A stretch of 64,000 nt of DNA. Source: Azolla caroliniana. Lineage: Eukaryota; Polypodiophyta. Position 1 is the stretch's first letter; each line of letters starts with the position of its first letter. The DNA lies in contig JBHGNT010000105.1 of assembly GCA_043228905.1 (NCBI GenBank), forward strand, positions 1 to 64,000, read 5' to 3'. The notes under the pieces are model-generated. The model was not told the DNA's origin and made no database searches. It was given only the letters and a program-made list of their open reading frames with translations. This document shows positions 60,622 to 64,000 of the stretch, one piece after another. A program made the translations under genes and the position numbers.

Positions 60622-63600
60622 TCAGTCATAAGAGAGAGAGAGGCTACTTTTGATGCGGGCGACGGTGTTGGAGATTAGCTTGTTCACCGTAGCAACCGAT
60701 CCGAGGGATAACCTGGCAGTGGGTACATGGTCCACCAGGATCTGGAAGGCCAATGTGAGCAGAGACCCGCCGGTTGGCGACGAGGAGGAGGCTCGATGAG
60801 GATGGAGGGGGCCATCGGGGAGGATGGCAAAGCCCGAAGGTAAGAGAGCCACGGAGTCGGGATCTCCCCCGTTCAGAATGCCACTCATTGCCGCTACGTC
60901 TATCGGCGCGTACACCACCAGCGAGCATACCTCGTCCGTACAGCACTCTTGCAGGATCAGCATGTTGCTCTGGTTCGAGTTGATGGGCTGGTGTGGACAA
61001 TAACAACAAATCATGACCAAAAACACACACACACACACTTATAACATGCTTTAGTAGTTACTTTCAAGCATATAACCTGCTTTAATCATGCCTAACATAA
61101 ATTCCAGTCACCTCACATAAACTGAATCTCTGATGCCAAACTTATCATTCATTGTTCAACTTGGTCCTTCCTAATTTTGTGTCATTTGACATATAATTTG
61201 ATGTTTATAACTTAAAAGTCTAAGTCTTGCTTGACCATCATTGAAGGTTCTTATTTAACATTGGATGCAAACTCACAGCTAAAATCAAGCATGCATCATA
61301 AACCCATATGCCCAGAAAACCCGTTAATGTGTTTGGATTTCTGAGGTTTATTCAAACATTAAAAATCAGGGTATGGTGACCCAATGTATAAGATCTTGAC
61401 ACAACAATCATAATATCTAAAACACACTTATCATATCATAGCCTGGCTAACGTACAATTGATTTATTTAACTTTTAGCTATTGCTAAAACTACTTCAGAA
61501 AATCTTGAGCACATAACATATGCATCAAAAAAATAAAAGATTTTGCAGACTACTTTACTCTCCGCTACAAAATAAAACAAGGAAGCAGGAGTTTGTTACT
61601 TACGTTTACTCGTAGAAGTGAGACACTATTTCCAGGGTCTGGTCCTTTGGCTATGTAGAACATCTCCTTAATGACACCATTGTTGGATAATATATCCCAC
61701 TACAAAGACACAATCAGACCTTTTGTTGTCAATAGTGATGGAAGCTAAATTTTGTTCTCAATAATAAATGCATTATTCGATGGAAGCTAAATTTGGTGAT
61801 GAATGACTTCCACTTGGTGATTGTTTTTTTTTATTTCCTACAATGGTTTATATAATGTTTAAAGCGATTTACATGAAATTTAAGCATAGATTTTTACCCT
61901 TTCTAACTGCACTTGGACTGCTATTATTATGTACCAAAGCATTAGTAATAACAGTTATACATGGCCACCCACTTCTAAGTGTGGGATGGATGAGAACTAT
62001 CACCACTTACTTACAAATGTAATGGATTTTATTTATTTTGATGTATACGTAGAAACTCCTTCACTCTCAATCTTATGAATCTTTTTATTTGGTAGGATAG
62101 ATTACAAGGTGGCATATGTTATGGTTAATACCTCACTACGAAGGCGATCTGTACGCAAGAATTGGAAAATTTGTCGTGGGGAGGAAGGGAGCCAAAGAGA
62201 AGTAGAGGCACTCAACACAATCCCAGGTGGGTGTCCAGGCTCATCATTGCTCTTATGAATCACCACGCGCACATCCTCCGCACCACTGCAATTGTTACCG
62301 GCCAATGTCACCCAAGCCTCAGATGTTGAGGACCCTACACCTCCATTGAAGCTCTTTACCATCCTCTCTGCCAATTTTAACATGCTTCGTCGACCCTCTA
62401 CATTTGGAACCACTACATGATCATCCCAGTTTTAATTAGAGGGTCTTCTAGATTCATACAATCTCAGAGCATTGGATTAGAAGATCCAACTTAGACATCT
62501 CAATTATAAGCTTTTGGAGTTAAATGTGCATATTGATCAAGCAACAATTTCAGCCTCCTCCCTATGGGATTCATTCTTGCACTACCTAATGTTTGCTACA
62601 TTTTATGTTATTCCATATGATTATGTGTTTTTTTTCAAATGGTTTCCCTTCAATATGAGAAGAAATTAACCTCCAAAACAGTAAATTAACAATTAAAGGG
62701 TCAAACTCCATAGGATGCCTCACTACCAAACATTCTCCCTGAATCATGACCCCATGTAAATCCAAAGATCAAAATTTTCAGGTGTGTTGTATTTGATTGC
62801 TGCATCTATTCGAAAATGATATCGCATGCACCTGGTGCAAAATTTGCTCAATTGCCCGAAATCCGTCATGAAATGAAACACATTATGTACATAAATGTCG
62901 TACCAAAAAGCTGATGTGAATATAGTTAAACCCTTTCTATATCTATACATATATGATATATGTATATGTACATATTGTCTCTCCCTTTAATATGTTTGTT
63001 TTTCCCCTCCAACTATTATAAATGAACCAATAAAAAATCAATACTAGAGACTCTTTAATACACAAGGACACTTCTTGAAACATATTTCTTTATGCAAAAT
63101 ATTTAGGAATGCTTACCAGTTGAGTCACCAGAAGGGACATTGTTAGCAAGCACACTTGCAATCCTTTCACATTGTCGTTGCAATGTTGACAACCACCGAA
63201 CTGCACCAAATGCCATCCCACTATTAACAAATGATTGATAAAGATTGTGAACGCCTTTAGTATCAACCTCTACGTTCTCCACCCAAGTTACCTGAATTGA
63301 AGGCAATATACATACAAATGTTGAATGTAGACTTTGGAAGGCAATTATATGAATAGATTATATTGTAACATTACCTTAGTAAAAGAAGAAATGTTATAAT
63401 GTAGTCATGCGATTGCACAATGCGTGTTGAGATGTTGTTCTATCTATCCATTTTCTTTCTTATCATTTATCCTAGTACATTGAAATAAAATGTGTGTCGT
63501 GCTAACTATGGTGAGGGTTAAACCGTCATGTAAAGATTTTATGGCCTATTTACATTTGTTTCTTGATTGTGCTTGTTGAATTCAAACATTCCGCAACCAA

Positions 63601-64000
63601 GAAAGTAGCTTATTAAGAAAACTCATGTAATAAATTTCATGTAAACCTTATTGATGGCTTACGAAGTGTGGAGGATGTAAAAAAAGATGATGCAATATGA
63701 GTTGTAAATAGATCCACGTACTTCAAAATGGGCCTAAAAGTGATTAGCAATATTCATGCAAACAAGTATTTCTAGCAACACAGTTGTGAGTAGCACATGT
63801 TAATCTCAAGAGGCCAATCAAAATCACAATGATAAAATGAGTAAATGCCCAATAATGCTTCTTACCTTTGAGTAACCATTTGGCATCTCCTCAATAATGC
63901 AACCAGAAGGTCGTCTCCTACAACGTAGTAAAGAAGGAGGTGGATTCCCACGGAGGCTATCAATGGAAACGTCTACCACTACCCAAAAGTGGTCGACATG
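60622..64000 (-). CDS. HD-ZIP class IV transcription factor (ATML1/PDF2-like), 3' part only
   Basis: C-terminal 350 residues of a class IV homeodomain-leucine zipper protein; such proteins control epidermal identity. The 5' part with homeodomain, zipper and early START lies beyond the right edge. Exons in transcript order: 64000-63866 (partial), 63291-63117, 62412-62132, 61699-61604, 60987-60622. All junctions keep phase and the frame ends at TGA. START-domain sequence reads [16 protein letters not shown], then [18 protein letters not shown], then [10 protein letters not shown] and [15 protein letters not shown]. The class IV C-terminal region follows: [17 protein letters not shown], then [54 protein letters not shown] and [14 protein letters not shown]. 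The end [19 protein letters not shown] is closest in my memory to ATML1/PDF2/HDG2. It converges on the bHLH gene. Confidence 0.93.

Noticed and set aside
60189-60629. 146-codon minus frame overlapping the HD-ZIP stop
   Set aside because: It is most likely 3' UTR of the HD-ZIP IV gene, and no domain is recognisable.
1-64000. Search for CRISPR arrays, prophage, operons, attachment sites or defence islands
   Set aside because: The sequence is eukaryotic nuclear DNA with spliced plant genes; no spaced direct repeats or prokaryotic gene order were seen.

Overview
The window is nuclear DNA of a flowering plant. The genes are intron-rich with GT-AG junctions and plant-specific families (TGA-type bZIP, HD-ZIP class IV, DUF1218, plant MARCH-type RING-CH proteins with a DUF3675-like tail, a plastid trigger-factor-like protein). 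They sit in AT-rich intergenic DNA full of microsatellites, and remains of LINE and Ty1/copia retrotransposons are visible. I cannot name the species. No rRNA, tRNA, CRISPR array or bacterial operon is visible.

Layout, left to right. 1-8.9 kb: decayed retroelement DNA, with a LINE zf-RVT remnant near the left edge and a related inverted fragment near 2.4 kb. 8.9-12.5 kb (+): a seven-exon membrane RING-CH E3 ligase gene. 12.5-20.6 kb: gene-poor repeats. 20.6-23.3 kb (-): an eight-exon plastid trigger-factor-like gene with an 11-nt micro-exon. 25.0-27.5 kb (+): an eight-exon class II TGA bZIP gene. 28.7-30.3 kb (-): two unrecognised or divergent coding segments, one NAC-like and one acidic with an LxLxL motif. 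They may be one gene, and a near-perfect 72-bp-arm hairpin lies about 0.5 kb upstream. 31-35.9 kb: intergenic. 35.9-38.6 kb (+): a five-exon secreted GDSL esterase/lipase. 40.4-42.8 kb (-): a three-exon four-pass DUF1218 membrane protein. 43.2-43.6 kb: a long-TIR MITE. 44.6-45.4 kb: a tandem array with a period of about 150 bp. 50.5-51.7 kb (+): an intronless mitochondrial carrier of the SLC25A44 type. 54.9-55.5 kb (-): a copia reverse-transcriptase relic. 58.1-59.6 kb (+): a HECATE-like bHLH with an altered basic region. 60.6-64.0 kb (-): the 3' half of an ATML1/PDF2-like HD-ZIP IV gene running off the right edge.

The genes are independent transcription units and no operon-like cooperation is implied. 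Exon models were built by hand from splice signals, reading-phase continuity and family similarity. Every multi-exon model listed as confident closes in frame. The least expected features are the 30.8 kb hairpin, the divergent bHLH, the NAC-like/acidic pair, the micro-exon that encodes part of the trigger-factor signature, and repeat expansions inside or just before the carrier gene.
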